A stretch of DNA of 64,000 nucleotides from Planctomycetota bacterium (GCA_020638905.1 JACKHP010000008.1:1-64000), one strand, 5' to 3'. Positions 42,987 through 51,143 are shown, numbered from the stretch's first letter. Numbers and translations: made by a program. The notes: generated by a model not told the origin, from the letters alone.

Positions 42987-44161
42987 GGCGCGCCCACCAG
43001 CACGCTCACGTTGTTGCCGCCGAACGCGAACGAGTTGCTGAGCACGTGCCGGTACGTCCCGCGCTGGACGGCGCGCACGAGCGGGAGGTCGATGGCCGGG
43101 TCGACCGGGTCGGCGTGGATCGACGGCGGCAGGAAGCCCTCCTCGATGGCGTAGGCCGAGAACGCGAACTCGATCGCGCCGGCCGCGCCCAGCGTGTGTC
43201 CCGTGTAGCCCTTGGTCGACGTGACCGGCGGCGGCGCGGCGAACACCGCGCGGATGGCCTGGGCCTCGGCCACGTCGTTGAGGCGCGTGCCCGTGCCGTG
43301 GGCGTTGATGTGGTCGACCTCGTCGGGACGCCGTCCGGCCTGCTCGAGCGCCTGCCGCATCGCGTCGAGGGCGCCGCGTCCCTCGGGGTGCGGCGCGCTG
43401 ATGTGGTACGCGTCGGACGTCTCGCCCACGCCCTCGACGAGCACGCGCGCGTCGCCGTCGCGCTCGACGAGCGCCAGCGCGCCGCCCTCGCCGATGCTGA
43501 TGCCCGCTCGGTCGATCGAGAACGGACGGCACGGCACGCGGTCGATGGCCTGGAGAGCCGCGAAGCCGAGCAGCGTCAGGTTGCAGAGCGTGTCGAACCC
43601 GCCCACGAGCGCGGCGTCGACGAGCCCCGCGCTGATGAGGCGCTGGGCGGACGCGAGCGGCTTGCTGCCCGACGTGCACGCGGTGGAGATCATCCACGCG
43701 GGGCCGCGCGCGCCGGACAGCGCCGAGACCACGTGCAGCACCGCGCCGAACGTGTGCTGGCGCCGGAAGTCGTAGTCGGACGGGAGCCGTCCGTGGGCGA
43801 CGTACTCCTGGTACGCGTGCTCGGTGGTGAGCGCGCCGGCGGTGCTCGTCCCGAGCACCACGGCGATGCGCTCGGGACGCCAGCGCTCGCGCGCGCGACG
43901 CAGCGGCTCGTCGAGCTGCTCGACGAGCGCGGCGGCCATGCGCGCCAGCCGCGTCGACCACGGACCGAGCTCGGACGGCAGCTCGGGCAGCGCGACGTCG
44001 ACCGCGCCGACCGCGGTCTCGATGCCCGGCTCGCCCACGAGCGGGCGCAGGCCGCTGCGTCCCTCGGCCAGGGCGTGCAGGATGTCGGTGCGCGTGCCGC
44101 CCAGCGCGTTCAGGTTCGCGTAGGCGGTGACCGGCAGCGGACGGACGCGCGGGATCGGCAT
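42983..44161 (-). CDS. beta-ketoacyl-ACP synthase (partner of the chain-length factor)
   Basis: A 392-residue FabF-like condensing enzyme with a complete active site: Cys162 in STACTSG, His288 in NAHGTGT, Lys317 and His322 in TKGYTGHTLGAAG. The order within the operon (FabG, flavoprotein, this enzyme, chain-length-factor-like, dehydratase) resembles type II polyketide sets in which the ketosynthase directly precedes its inactive partner. The start ATG lies one base from the stop of the flavoprotein gene. Confidence 0.93.
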   Translation of the reverse strand: MPIPRVRPLPVTAYANLNALGGTRTDILHALAEGRSGLRPLVGEPGIETAVGAVDVALPELPSELGPWSTRLARMAAALVEQLDEPLRRARERWRPERIAVVLGTSTAGALTTEHAYQEYVAHGRLPSDYDFRRQHTFGAVLHVVSALSGARGPAWMISTACTSGSKPLASAQRLISAGLVDAALVGGFDTLCNLTLLGFAALQAIDRVPCRPFSIDRAGISIGEGGALALVERDGDARVLVEGVGETSDAYHISAPHPEGRGALDAMRQALEQAGRRPDEVDHINAHGTGTRLNDVAEAQAIRAVFAAPPPVTSTKGYTGHTLGAAGAIEFAFSAYAIEEGFLPPSIHADPVDPAIDLPLVRAVQRGTYRHVLSNSFAFGGNNVSVLVGAP

Positions 44162-44162
44162 C

Positions 44163-45353
44163 TCAGCTCGGCGCGTGCGCGCGACGTCGTCCCGCGAGCA
44201 GCATGTCCTGGAACGGGTTGTCGTCGCGCCACACGTCGCCGGCGAGCACGGACAGCACGCCCCTGCGCGTCTCGTAGCCGGTCGAGTCGCCCAGCAGCAG
44301 CGTGCGCGCGAAGGTCGTGTTGTAGAAGCGGTCGACCAGCGCGTGGAAGGTCGCGACGGCGCGCTCGCAGGCCGGCGAGGAGAAGTCGGTGTCGGCCTCG
44401 TCGCCGCGCTCGAGCGCCGGCGCGAGCCTGTCGGCGAGGTCTTCGGCGGCGCGCATGGCGAGCATCACGCCCGACGAGAAGACCGGGTCGATGAAGCAGG
44501 CCGCGTCGCCGATGCTGGCCCAGCGCGGCCCGCGCGGGACGCCGTTGCGCACGCTGTAGTCGCTCACGATGCGCGTCTCGCCGCGCACGGCGCCGGCCGT
44601 CCAGCGGCGGGCCAACCGGCTCTGCAGCAGGCCTTCGTCGAGCAGCGCGGGCGTCGCGCGTCCGCGGCAGACGAGACCGATCGAGAGCCGCGCGCCCGTG
44701 AGCGGGATCATCCAGCCCCAGCCGTCGTCGCGCAGCAGCACGCGGATGTCGTTGTCGTCGCCGAGGTCGTCGAGGGCCGCCTGCGGCAGGTGCGTGAAGT
44801 GCGTGAAGACCGCCGCGTGTCCGAACTCGTCGTAGGGCGTCGCGCTGCCGTGCAGCGTGGCGAGCAGGCGGTCCTGTCCCGTGGCGTCGATCAGGAAGCG
44901 CGCCGGGTGCAGCGCGTGCTCGGTGCGCACGTCGACGCGCTCGGCATGCGCCACGACGCCGCGCACCGTCTCGCCGTGACGCACGTCGGCGCCGGCCTCG
45001 CGCGCGGCGTCGCGCAGCAGCGTGTCGAACTTCGCGCGCTCGACGTGCCACGCGAACGGGGGACAGCCGTCGAGCGCGTCGGCGAACGCGAACGTCGCCG
45101 AGCGTCCGGTGGTCTCGCACACGAAGCGCGCGCCGGCCTTGCGCAGGAAGACGTCGCCCTCGGGACGCACGCCCAGCCGCTCGAGGATCGCGGCGCCTCC
45201 GGGCAGCAGCGACTCGCCGATGTGGAAGCGCGGGAACTCGTGCTTCTCGAGCACCAGCACCGAGCGTCCGGCGCGGGCCAGCAGCGCGGCCGCGGTCGAG
45301 CCGGCCGGACCGGCGCCGACGACGATCACGTCGTGCGCGGGGGTCGCGCTCAC
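44163..45353 (-). CDS. flavin-dependent halogenase-like protein 2
   Basis: A 396-residue flavoprotein. It has GAGPAG at residues 13-18 for FAD and FHIGESLLP at 43-51. FLRKAGARF at 69-77 matches the FxxKxGxxF pattern with Lys72 at the catalytic position, and WGWMIP at 212-217 is a match to WxWxIP. FIDPVFSSGV near residue 290 is typical of both halogenases and their hydroxylase relatives. It is shorter than protein 1 and lacks the long C-terminal extension, closer to phenolic halogenases. It starts with GTG at 45353, overlapping the ketoreductase stop by four bases. Function as a halogenase is inferred from motifs only. Confidence 0.78.
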   Translation of the reverse strand: MSATPAHDVIVVGAGPAGSTAAALLARAGRSVLVLEKHEFPRFHIGESLLPGGAAILERLGVRPEGDVFLRKAGARFVCETTGRSATFAFADALDGCPPFAWHVERAKFDTLLRDAAREAGADVRHGETVRGVVAHAERVDVRTEHALHPARFLIDATGQDRLLATLHGSATPYDEFGHAAVFTHFTHLPQAALDDLGDDNDIRVLLRDDGWGWMIPLTGARLSIGLVCRGRATPALLDEGLLQSRLARRWTAGAVRGETRIVSDYSVRNGVPRGPRWASIGDAACFIDPVFSSGVMLAMRAAEDLADRLAPALERGDEADTDFSSPACERAVATFHALVDRFYNTTFARTLLLGDSTGYETRRGVLSVLAGDVWRDDNPFQDMLLAGRRRAHAPS

Positions 45354-46069
45354 GCGAGGCCTCCGTCGACGGCGATCACCTGTCCGGTGACGTACGCCGC
45401 GGCGTCCGACGCGAGGAAGGCCACGAGCTCGGCCACCTCGTCGGGCCGTCCCAGCCGTCGCGCGGGGATCTGCTGGATCACCTGCTCGGGCACGCCCGCG
45501 ATCATCTCGGTGTCGATCAGGCCCGGCGCCACGGCGTTCACGGTGATCTTGCGGCGCGCCAGCTCGAGCGCCAGCGCGCGCGTGGCTCCGATGAGTCCCG
45601 CCTTGGCGGCGGAGTAGTTCACCTGGCCGCGGTTGCCGCGCAGCGCGGCCACCGACGAGATCGTGACGATGCGTCCGTGCTTGCGCTGCACCATCGGCAT
45701 CACGAGCGGACGGGTCACGTTGTAGAAGCCCGCGAGCGAGGTCGCGATGACCTCGTCCCACTGCGCGCCGTCCATCGCGGGGAAGGCCGCGTCGCGCGCG
45801 ACCCCGGCGTTGTTCACGAGCACCGCGATCGGACGCGGGTCGTCGAGCAGCGCGGTGAGGGCCTCGTCCGTGGCCCGACGGTCGGCCACGTCGAAGCGGG
45901 CCGCGACGGCCTCGCCGCCCGCGGCGACGATCTCGTCGACCACGCGCGCGGCGCTCGCGTCGTCGGCGCGGTAGTTGACGATCACCGCGTGGCCGGCCGC
46001 GGCGAGTCGCTTCGCCACCGCGGCGCCGATGCCGCGGCCGGCGCCCGTGACGAGGGCGCGCGTGCTCAC
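45350..46069 (-). CDS. FabG-like 3-ketoacyl-ACP reductase
   Basis: A 239-residue short-chain dehydrogenase with TGAGRGIG at residues 8-15, NNAGVA near residue 86, catalytic Ser in SSVAALRG and YSAAK near residue 152, and a C-terminal VTGQVIAVDGGLA. It reduces the 3-keto group after each condensation, using NADPH. It starts the run of five overlapping genes that ends with the ApeP-like dehydratase. The GTG start at 46069 follows a lipoprotein gene by 13 bases, so the operon may begin further upstream. Confidence 0.93.
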   Translation of the reverse strand: MSTRALVTGAGRGIGAAVAKRLAAAGHAVIVNYRADDASAARVVDEIVAAGGEAVAARFDVADRRATDEALTALLDDPRPIAVLVNNAGVARDAAFPAMDGAQWDEVIATSLAGFYNVTRPLVMPMVQRKHGRIVTISSVAALRGNRGQVNYSAAKAGLIGATRALALELARRKITVNAVAPGLIDTEMIAGVPEQVIQQIPARRLGRPDEVAELVAFLASDAAAYVTGQVIAVDGGLA

Positions 46070-46082
46070 GTGGACGCTCCGC

Positions 46083-46682
46083 TCAATGACCGACGCTCGT
46101 GACGCGTCCGTCGGCGTCGAAGCGCACGGCGATGCGCGTCCACTGGGTGTCCTGGTAGGTCCACACGTCGGCGTCGAGCGAGGGGGTGAGCGAGTACGGT
46201 GGATGGCCCATCGCGATCAGCACGGCGTCCTTGTCCATGCCGGGGACGGCGCGGCCGGACTCGATCGCCGAGCGCTCGTCGTCCGAGAAGCGCGAGAGGT
46301 CGACGGGACGATCGGCGAAGAGCGTCTCGAAGGCCTGTCCCACCGTCTCGTTCGTGTGCTTCGAGACGTTCTCGACCGTGAGCTTGCGGCCACTCTCGGT
46401 GAGCTCGACCACGAAGCCGCGGTTGTCGGCCGAGACGAGCGTGACCTCGGTGTTCACCGGCACGAGCAGGCCGCGGCGGTAGTTCGTCGTGCGGTAGCGG
46501 TCGCGCTCCTGGAAGACCGAGGCCTTCAGGTAGAAGGTGTGTCCGATGTCCGCGCGCAGCCCGAGCACGTCGGCCGTGGGGGGCGCGTGGCAACCCGTGG
46601 CGCCGAGCAGCACGCCCAACGCGAGCAGCCACGCCGCGGGGAGCACGAGACGGAAGGGACGGACGGCAGCGCGCTGGGACAT
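46083..46682 (-). CDS. lipoprotein with a BamE/SmpA-like C-terminal segment
   Basis: A 199-residue protein. A hydrophobic segment ends in GATGC (lipobox Cys near residue 31). The segment GMDKDAVLIAMGHPPYSL near residue 150, followed by DVWTYQDTQW, resembles the BamE/OmlA fold pattern (G...V...MG.P...W.Y). GAGG lies eight bases before the ATG at 46682; the longer frame is not needed. It lies 13 bases upstream of fabG on the same strand and may be cotranscribed. A role in outer-membrane delivery of pigment is speculation from position. Confidence 0.72.
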   Translation of the reverse strand: MSQRAAVRPFRLVLPAAWLLALGVLLGATGCHAPPTADVLGLRADIGHTFYLKASVFQERDRYRTTNYRRGLLVPVNTEVTLVSADNRGFVVELTESGRKLTVENVSKHTNETVGQAFETLFADRPVDLSRFSDDERSAIESGRAVPGMDKDAVLIAMGHPPYSLTPSLDADVWTYQDTQWTRIAVRFDADGRVTSVGH

Positions 46683-46817
46683 GGTGCGGACCTCGACGAC
46701 CGTGGAGACGCCGCTGGACGCGACGCGACCCCGGATTGTGGGTCGCTGCCCCGAAGCGATCAAGGCGTGCCGGGGGGGAGGCCGTCCGCGCCTGCCCGGC
46801 GCCGCCGTCCCGCGGTG

Positions 46818-47405
46818 TCAGCGATCGTCGCGCCAGCGCTCGCCGCGCATCGGCTGCGTGTCGCCGGACGCCGCGTCGTCCTGGGTCCCGATCCGACCCG
46901 GGACCTTGACCGGCACCACGAGCGGACCGCCCGACAGCCGGTCGCCGGCGTCGTCGGCGAAGTGCGCTCCGAGCACGATCAGGTCGTGCACCCCGCTTCG
47001 TCCGCCGGTGTCGACGTCGAAGCCGAACGTGAGGCGCACCGGGCGTCCGGGACGCACCGCGGGCGCCTTCGCGCTGGCCCGCGAACACGGCAGCTCGTCG
47101 CCGTCCCAGGCGAGGCGCACGTCGGCCGTGTCGAAGCGCACCTCGCGGTCGTAGCGGTTCGTGAACCAGACCTCGACCTCGACCCCGTGCCTCACGAGCA
47201 GGTTCGCCACCCGCCGGACGTCGAGGTCGAGACCGCCGCCGGGTCCGTCGAACGTGGTCTGATCGCGTCCGGCGCGCCAGCGCAGCTCGACGTACTTCGC
47301 GTTCAGCCGCCCACGGCAGCTGTCGGCGTCGAAGTGCTCGACATCGGGCGGACACTGGCAGGCGGCCAGCAGCGCGAGCACCAACGGCACGAGCAGACGG
47401 TTCAT
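46818..47405 (-). CDS. putative lipoprotein, unknown function
   Basis: A 195-residue protein with a lipoprotein signal (MNRLLVPLVLALLAAC, Cys16). The mature part has an Ig-like or beta-sandwich look (VEVEVWFTNRYDREVRF, PVRLTFGFDVDTGG) and a charged tail. GGGAGA lies seven bases before the ATG at 47405. It is 135 bases upstream of the BamE-like lipoprotein gene on the same strand. Family not recognised. Confidence 0.68.
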   Translation of the reverse strand: MNRLLVPLVLALLAACQCPPDVEHFDADSCRGRLNAKYVELRWRAGRDQTTFDGPGGGLDLDVRRVANLLVRHGVEVEVWFTNRYDREVRFDTADVRLAWDGDELPCSRASAKAPAVRPGRPVRLTFGFDVDTGGRSGVHDLIVLGAHFADDAGDRLSGGPLVVPVKVPGRIGTQDDAASGDTQPMRGERWRDDR

Positions 47406-47650
47406 CGGCGGTCTCCCGGAAGCCGATTCGGCGGACGCGTGGCGGGACGCGTCGAGCACGACGCCCACGGGCGTCGCAGCCGGCGATCGTAACCACCGCC
47501 GAGCGTCGATCCACCCGGTCGGCGGCCCGACCGCGGGCCCGTCGTCCTCACGGCACTCTCAGCGACGGAGGCGTACCCTCGATGTCGACCTCGGGGACGA
47601 GCTCTCCGCCCGTCCGCGAGGTCTCTCCCCCACGCATCGGAGGCGACCCC

Positions 47651-48463
47651 ATGCTTCTCTCCCTCGCACTCACCACCCTGGGACTCCTGCCGGCGCCCGC
47701 GCCGTGGCAGGCCGTCGAGACCACACCGCCGGTGCCGTCGGCCTCCGCCACCGACGACGACGCGACCGGCGACACGCGCGCCGAGCGCCGTGCCGCCAAG
47801 CAGGAAGCGCGCGAGCAGCGCCGCGCCGAGCGCGATGCCCGGCGCGCGGAGGCCGGCGCCCGGCGCGAGGCGCGCGCTCCGATCCGCGAGGCGCACCGCC
47901 AAGCGCGAGCGCAGGGCGACGAGACCGGCGCACCGCCGCCCGGCGGCGAACTGCGGCTGCGCATGGGACGTCGCGGCGACGCGCCGCGCGACCCGGGCGT
48001 GCAGGGCGGGCCCGACGGCGCCCGCTGTCCCGCAGGACCGCGTGGACAGGATGACGAGCGGGGCCCCGTCGGTCGGCGTGGACCGGACGACGGGCGCGGT
48101 CCCGTCGGTCGGCGCGGGCCCGACGGCGTGCGTCCTCCGCTCGGCCCGGGGGCCGGTCCGCCTCCGCCTCCGCCGAGGCGCGGCCCGCGCCCCGACGACC
48201 GGGACGACGCGCGCGACGCCATGCGGCGTCCCGCGCGGGACGGGAGACGCGGGCTCGATGCCCGCCTCGAGCGTCTCGAGGAGCACGTGGAGCAGAAGGC
48301 CGAGCGCATCGGCGAGCGCGCCGAGCGCCGCGTCGAGCACCTCGAGCGGCGGCTCGACCGGCATCGCGAGCACCTCCTGCGGCGTGCCGATCGGCGCGAT
48401 GCGCGTCGTGCCGCGTCGCCCCGCGCCTCCCGCGAGGAGGCGCCACGCCGGCGGGCGATCTGA
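47651..48463 (+). CDS. secreted low-complexity Arg/Asp/Gly/Pro-rich protein with a charged coiled coil
   Basis: A 270-residue protein with a short signal-like start (MLLSLALTTLGLLPAPAP). Then follow an Arg/Ala/Glu-rich helical stretch (about residues 45-90), a Gly/Pro/Arg segment with a duplicated 12-residue unit (about 138-161), a proline run and a C-terminal Arg/Glu/Leu coiled coil (about 200-250). GGAGG lies eight bases before the ATG at 47651; an ATG at 47582 is less likely. No family recognised. The composition is so biased that a chance frame cannot be excluded, but the start signal and hairpin terminator after it support a real gene. Confidence 0.55.
   Translation: MLLSLALTTLGLLPAPAPWQAVETTPPVPSASATDDDATGDTRAERRAAKQEAREQRRAERDARRAEAGARREARAPIREAHRQARAQGDETGAPPPGGELRLRMGRRGDAPRDPGVQGGPDGARCPAGPRGQDDERGPVGRRGPDDGRGPVGRRGPDGVRPPLGPGAGPPPPPPRRGPRPDDRDDARDAMRRPARDGRRGLDARLERLEEHVEQKAERIGERAERRVEHLERRLDRHREHLLRRADRRDARRAASPRASREEAPRRRAI
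48062..48133 (+). repeat. 36-bp tandem duplication inside the low-complexity gene
   Basis: Two adjacent 36-base units (48062-48097 and 48098-48133) differ at a handful of positions and encode GPVGRRGPDDGR and GPVGRRGPDGVR. The preceding sequence contains a degenerate further copy. This is a short in-frame expansion. Confidence 0.7.
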
Positions 48464-48496
48464 GCCGCAGGGCGGCGACGGCCGCCTCGTTCCCGA

Positions 48497-48533
48497 CGAA
48501 GCCCGTCCGCCGAGACTCGGCGGGCGGGCTTCG
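48497..48533. terminator. strong 18-bp hairpin after the low-complexity gene
   Basis: CGAAGCCCGTCCGCCGAG and CTCGGCGGGCGGGCTTCG form an almost perfect stem (one T-G wobble) around a single central base; in practice the tip opens to AGACT. It begins 33 bases after the stop codon at 48463. No T-tract, but the stability suggests a terminator. Confidence 0.7.
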
Positions 48534-48646
48534 GAGCTTCCGGCCCGTGGGTCATCTCCCCGGGTGGTCGGTTCGAGGGATCGGGTGTAGCGTGACGGAT
48601 CGGTCGCACCCGACCGCGCGGCCACCCCCCGCATCTCGAGACCACC

Positions 48647-50425
48647 ATGCTCCGCAACCCTCCGTCGTCCCCTCGTCGCGGCCTGCGCGCCGCGGCGTCG
48701 CTGCTCGTGCTGGCCTCGGTGGCCGGCGCCCAGTACTCGTCCGACCCGGCCGTGAACCTGAGCGCGGCCGACGGCCCCAGCGACCAGTCGCAGCCCAAGC
48801 TGCGGGCGACGTCCGACGGCGGCGTGTGGCTCTCGTGGTTCGACGGCATCGGGACGGGCTTCGACGTGCGCGTCCAGAAGCTGGCCGCCGACGGGGGAGA
48901 GGTGCTGGCGCACGACGGCGTGCTCGTGGCCGACCGCGCGTTCTCGTCGACGCAGGACTACGGGCTCGACGTGCACACGTCCGGCGACGCCGTGCTGGCG
49001 TACCGCTACGACTTCGGTCCCGGCACGCAGATCTTCGCGAACCGCGTGAGCGACACGGGCGCCTTCGCGTGGGGAGCGACGGGCGTGCAGCTCACGAACA
49101 CGACCGCGTTCGTCGCGTCGCCCAAGATCGCGGCCACCGCCGACGGCGGCGCGATCATCGCCTGGACCCAGGACAGCAGCGTGCGCCTGCAGAAGCTCGA
49201 CTCGGCCGGCACGCGCCTGTGGGGCACGACCGGCATCGCGATCAACCCCGCGGCGGGGACGTACTCGGTCTCCGACCTGCACGGCGCGGGCGACGGCGCG
49301 GTGCTCTCGTTCGTGCACCAGACCGGCGGCTTCGGCTCGCCGCGGCACATCCTGGCGCAAAAGTTCGACGGGACGGGCGCGCTGCTGTGGGGCGCGACGC
49401 ACGTCTCGGTGCTCGACAACAACTCGCTCCAGTTCGGCAACTTCCCCAGCTTCGAGCCCGACGGCGCGGGCGGCGGCGTCTTCTCGTGGTACGAGACCGC
49501 GGGCGTGAGCCTGCAGTGCCGCGCGCAGCACGTGCTCCCGGACGGCAGCGAGGCGTTCGTCCACAACGGCGTGGCGCTCTCGACGAACGCCGTGCGCCAG
49601 CGCGTGAGTCCGTCGGCGGTCTACGACGCGACGAGCGGCGAGACGACCGTCTTCTGGACCGAGACGAACTCGCTCCAGTCGCAGGACGGCGTCTGGGGAC
49701 AGCGCCTCGACGCGTCCGGCAACCGCCTGTGGACCGACGAGGGCGCCGAGCTCGTGCCGCTCGGCGCGGCCACGCAGACCTGGGTCACCACGCTGCTCTC
49801 GGGCGCCGACGCGCTCGTCGTGTGGGAGACGTCCCCGGCCTTCGGGCAGGACGTGCTGAACGGCGCCTTCGTCGACGCCACCGGCGCGCTCGACGGGTCG
49901 ATCTTCGACGTGGCGTCGACACCCAGCGGCAAGCTGCGGCTCGACGGCGAGACCTCGTCGACCGGCGTCGCGCTCTACGCCTGGATGGACGACCGCGTCG
50001 ACGCGAGCGACGTCTTCGTGCAGAACGTGAACGTCGACGGAAGCCTCGGCAACGGGTCGCCGTGGAGCGACCTCGGCTTCGCGCTCGCGGGAACGTCCGG
50101 GGTCCCGACGCTCGTCGGCACGGGCACGCTCGTCGGCGGCGACCCGACCAGCCTCGACATCGCGAACGGCCTGGGATCGGCGAACACGTACTTCGTGATC
50201 GGCGCCTCGGCGCTGTCGGGCGCGTTCAAGGGCGGGACGCTCGTGCCGTTCCCGAACCTCGTCGTGTCGTTCCCGCTCACGCCCTCGGGCGAGGCGACGA
50301 TCGCCTTCGCCTGGCCGCTCGGCCTCCCGTCGGCGCTTCCGCTCTGGTGGCAGGCGTGGATCCAGGACGCCGGCGGTCCGGTGGGCTGGGCGGCCACGAA
50401 CGCGTTGCTCTCCGTCACGCCCTGA
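48647..50425 (+). CDS. large secreted beta-repeat protein with planctomycete-type C-terminal module
   Basis: A 592-residue exported protein (signal peptide to about residue 28, SVAGAQ). Residues ~30-470 contain repeated units of the kind DGGVWLSWFDG, DGGAIIAWTQD, GAGGGVFSWYE and DALVVWETS, spaced about 50-60 residues, like a propeller or solenoid. Residues ~470-592 form a distinct module that includes TLVPFPNLVVSFPLT and ends WWQAWIQDAGGPVGWAATNALLSV, similar to the end of the hydrolase at 29902-31125. Probably surface-exposed or released; function unknown. Flanked on both sides by strong hairpins. Confidence 0.82.
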   Translation: MLRNPPSSPRRGLRAAASLLVLASVAGAQYSSDPAVNLSAADGPSDQSQPKLRATSDGGVWLSWFDGIGTGFDVRVQKLAADGGEVLAHDGVLVADRAFSSTQDYGLDVHTSGDAVLAYRYDFGPGTQIFANRVSDTGAFAWGATGVQLTNTTAFVASPKIAATADGGAIIAWTQDSSVRLQKLDSAGTRLWGTTGIAINPAAGTYSVSDLHGAGDGAVLSFVHQTGGFGSPRHILAQKFDGTGALLWGATHVSVLDNNSLQFGNFPSFEPDGAGGGVFSWYETAGVSLQCRAQHVLPDGSEAFVHNGVALSTNAVRQRVSPSAVYDATSGETTVFWTETNSLQSQDGVWGQRLDASGNRLWTDEGAELVPLGAATQTWVTTLLSGADALVVWETSPAFGQDVLNGAFVDATGALDGSIFDVASTPSGKLRLDGETSSTGVALYAWMDDRVDASDVFVQNVNVDGSLGNGSPWSDLGFALAGTSGVPTLVGTGTLVGGDPTSLDIANGLGSANTYFVIGASALSGAFKGGTLVPFPNLVVSFPLTPSGEATIAFAWPLGLPSALPLWWQAWIQDAGGPVGWAATNALLSVTP

Positions 50426-50506
50426 GCGACGGGTCCGTTCGGCGGAGGGCGCAGGCGGCGCCGGCCCTTGCGCGCGCGGACGCGCGTGGCTCGCGCTCAC
50501 CCTCCT

Positions 50507-50545
50507 GACGCGACGCGCGACGGACGTCCCGTCACGCGTCGCGTC
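50507..50545. terminator. 17-bp hairpin between convergent genes
   Basis: GACGCGACGCGCGACGG (50507-50523) and CCGTCACGCGTCGCGTC (50529-50545) pair with one mismatch around a five-base loop. It lies between the 3' ends of the converging secreted-protein genes and can act in both directions. Confidence 0.65.
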
Positions 50546-50567
50546 GGTCCTCGGCGCGACGCCGCGC

Positions 50568-51143
50568 TCAGCTCTCGATGATCCCCGCCGGCAGCTTCGA
50601 CGGGTCGATCGTCTTGCCCGAGACGGTGGCGCCGCCGATCACGTCCTCGCCCGCGCTCGTCCCCGAAGGGATGAGTCCGCCGAGGCTCTTGAAGGAGGCG
50701 CTCTTCAGGGCGTCCTCCTTGTCGGTCTTGACCTTGAGCGAGGCGGTGAAGTGCACCGAGATCGTGTCGACCTCGCCCAGCGCCGGCACGGCCACGTCGA
50801 ACGCGATGCCCTGGTCGGGGTCACCGTACATGGCCTTCTCGTCGAGGGGCGTCGAGAACGAGCCGCTCGAGACGACCTGCCACACGCCGTCGGAGACCTC
50901 GCTGTAGACGTCGAAGTCGTAGTCGAAGGAGGAGACGCCACCGAAGACCGGCGGGTCGGCCGACTGCACGAACAGGTACACGGTGAACTTGCCCTTGGCC
51001 TTCGAGGTGCCCAGCTCGGGGTCGGACGCGAGGCCCTTGGCCTTCACCGAGACCTTGAACCACTGACCGTCGAGGTGCTGGGCGGCGACCGACGGGACGA
51101 ACAGCGCGAGGCACAGCAGGGACGCAACCAGACGACGCAGCAT
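50568..51143 (-). CDS. small secreted protein, paralogue B
   Basis: A 191-residue protein with signal peptide (MLRRLVASLLCLALFVPSVAA). It shares WFKVSVKAKGL, KFTVYLFVQS, VWQVVSSGSFSTP, KSASFKSLGGLIPSG and VSGKTIDPSKLP with the protein at 22046-22618. The two align over the whole mature length with about half the residues the same by eye. The loops differ (PPVFGGVSS here, GGKAADISG there). Function unknown; presumably the same type of extracytoplasmic role. Confidence 0.8.
   Translation of the reverse strand: MLRRLVASLLCLALFVPSVAAQHLDGQWFKVSVKAKGLASDPELGTSKAKGKFTVYLFVQSADPPVFGGVSSFDYDFDVYSEVSDGVWQVVSSGSFSTPLDEKAMYGDPDQGIAFDVAVPALGEVDTISVHFTASLKVKTDKEDALKSASFKSLGGLIPSGTSAGEDVIGGATVSGKTIDPSKLPAGIIES

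Larger units (their letters stand above)
24456..46069. other. predicted aryl polyene / xanthomonadin-like type II polyketide locus with two halogenase-like flavoproteins
   Basis: The gene set matches what is known of aryl polyene pigment loci: ketosynthases plus a chain-length-factor-like partner, carrier protein, ketoreductase and two hot-dog dehydratases. It also has a 4HBT thioesterase, GT2 and LpxL-like and PlsC-like acyltransferases, COG4648 membrane protein, LolA-like protein, MMPL exporter and DUF3261 lipoprotein. The genes lie in four blocks: minus 24456-26952, minus 31235-38832, plus 38883-41686 and minus 41734-46069, with unrelated-looking genes at 27.1-31.1 kb. Two flavoproteins with WxWxIP and an O-methyltransferase suggest halogen and methyl decoration as in xanthomonadin. 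The two lipoprotein genes to 47405 may also belong. Confidence 0.8.

Noticed and set aside
24456..46069. Ladderane or ordinary fatty acid synthesis locus
   Set aside because: No ladderane-type radical SAM, phytoene-desaturase-like or multiple ACP genes. The presence of chain-length-factor-like proteins, DUF3261, COG4648 and MMPL genes fits aryl polyenes better.
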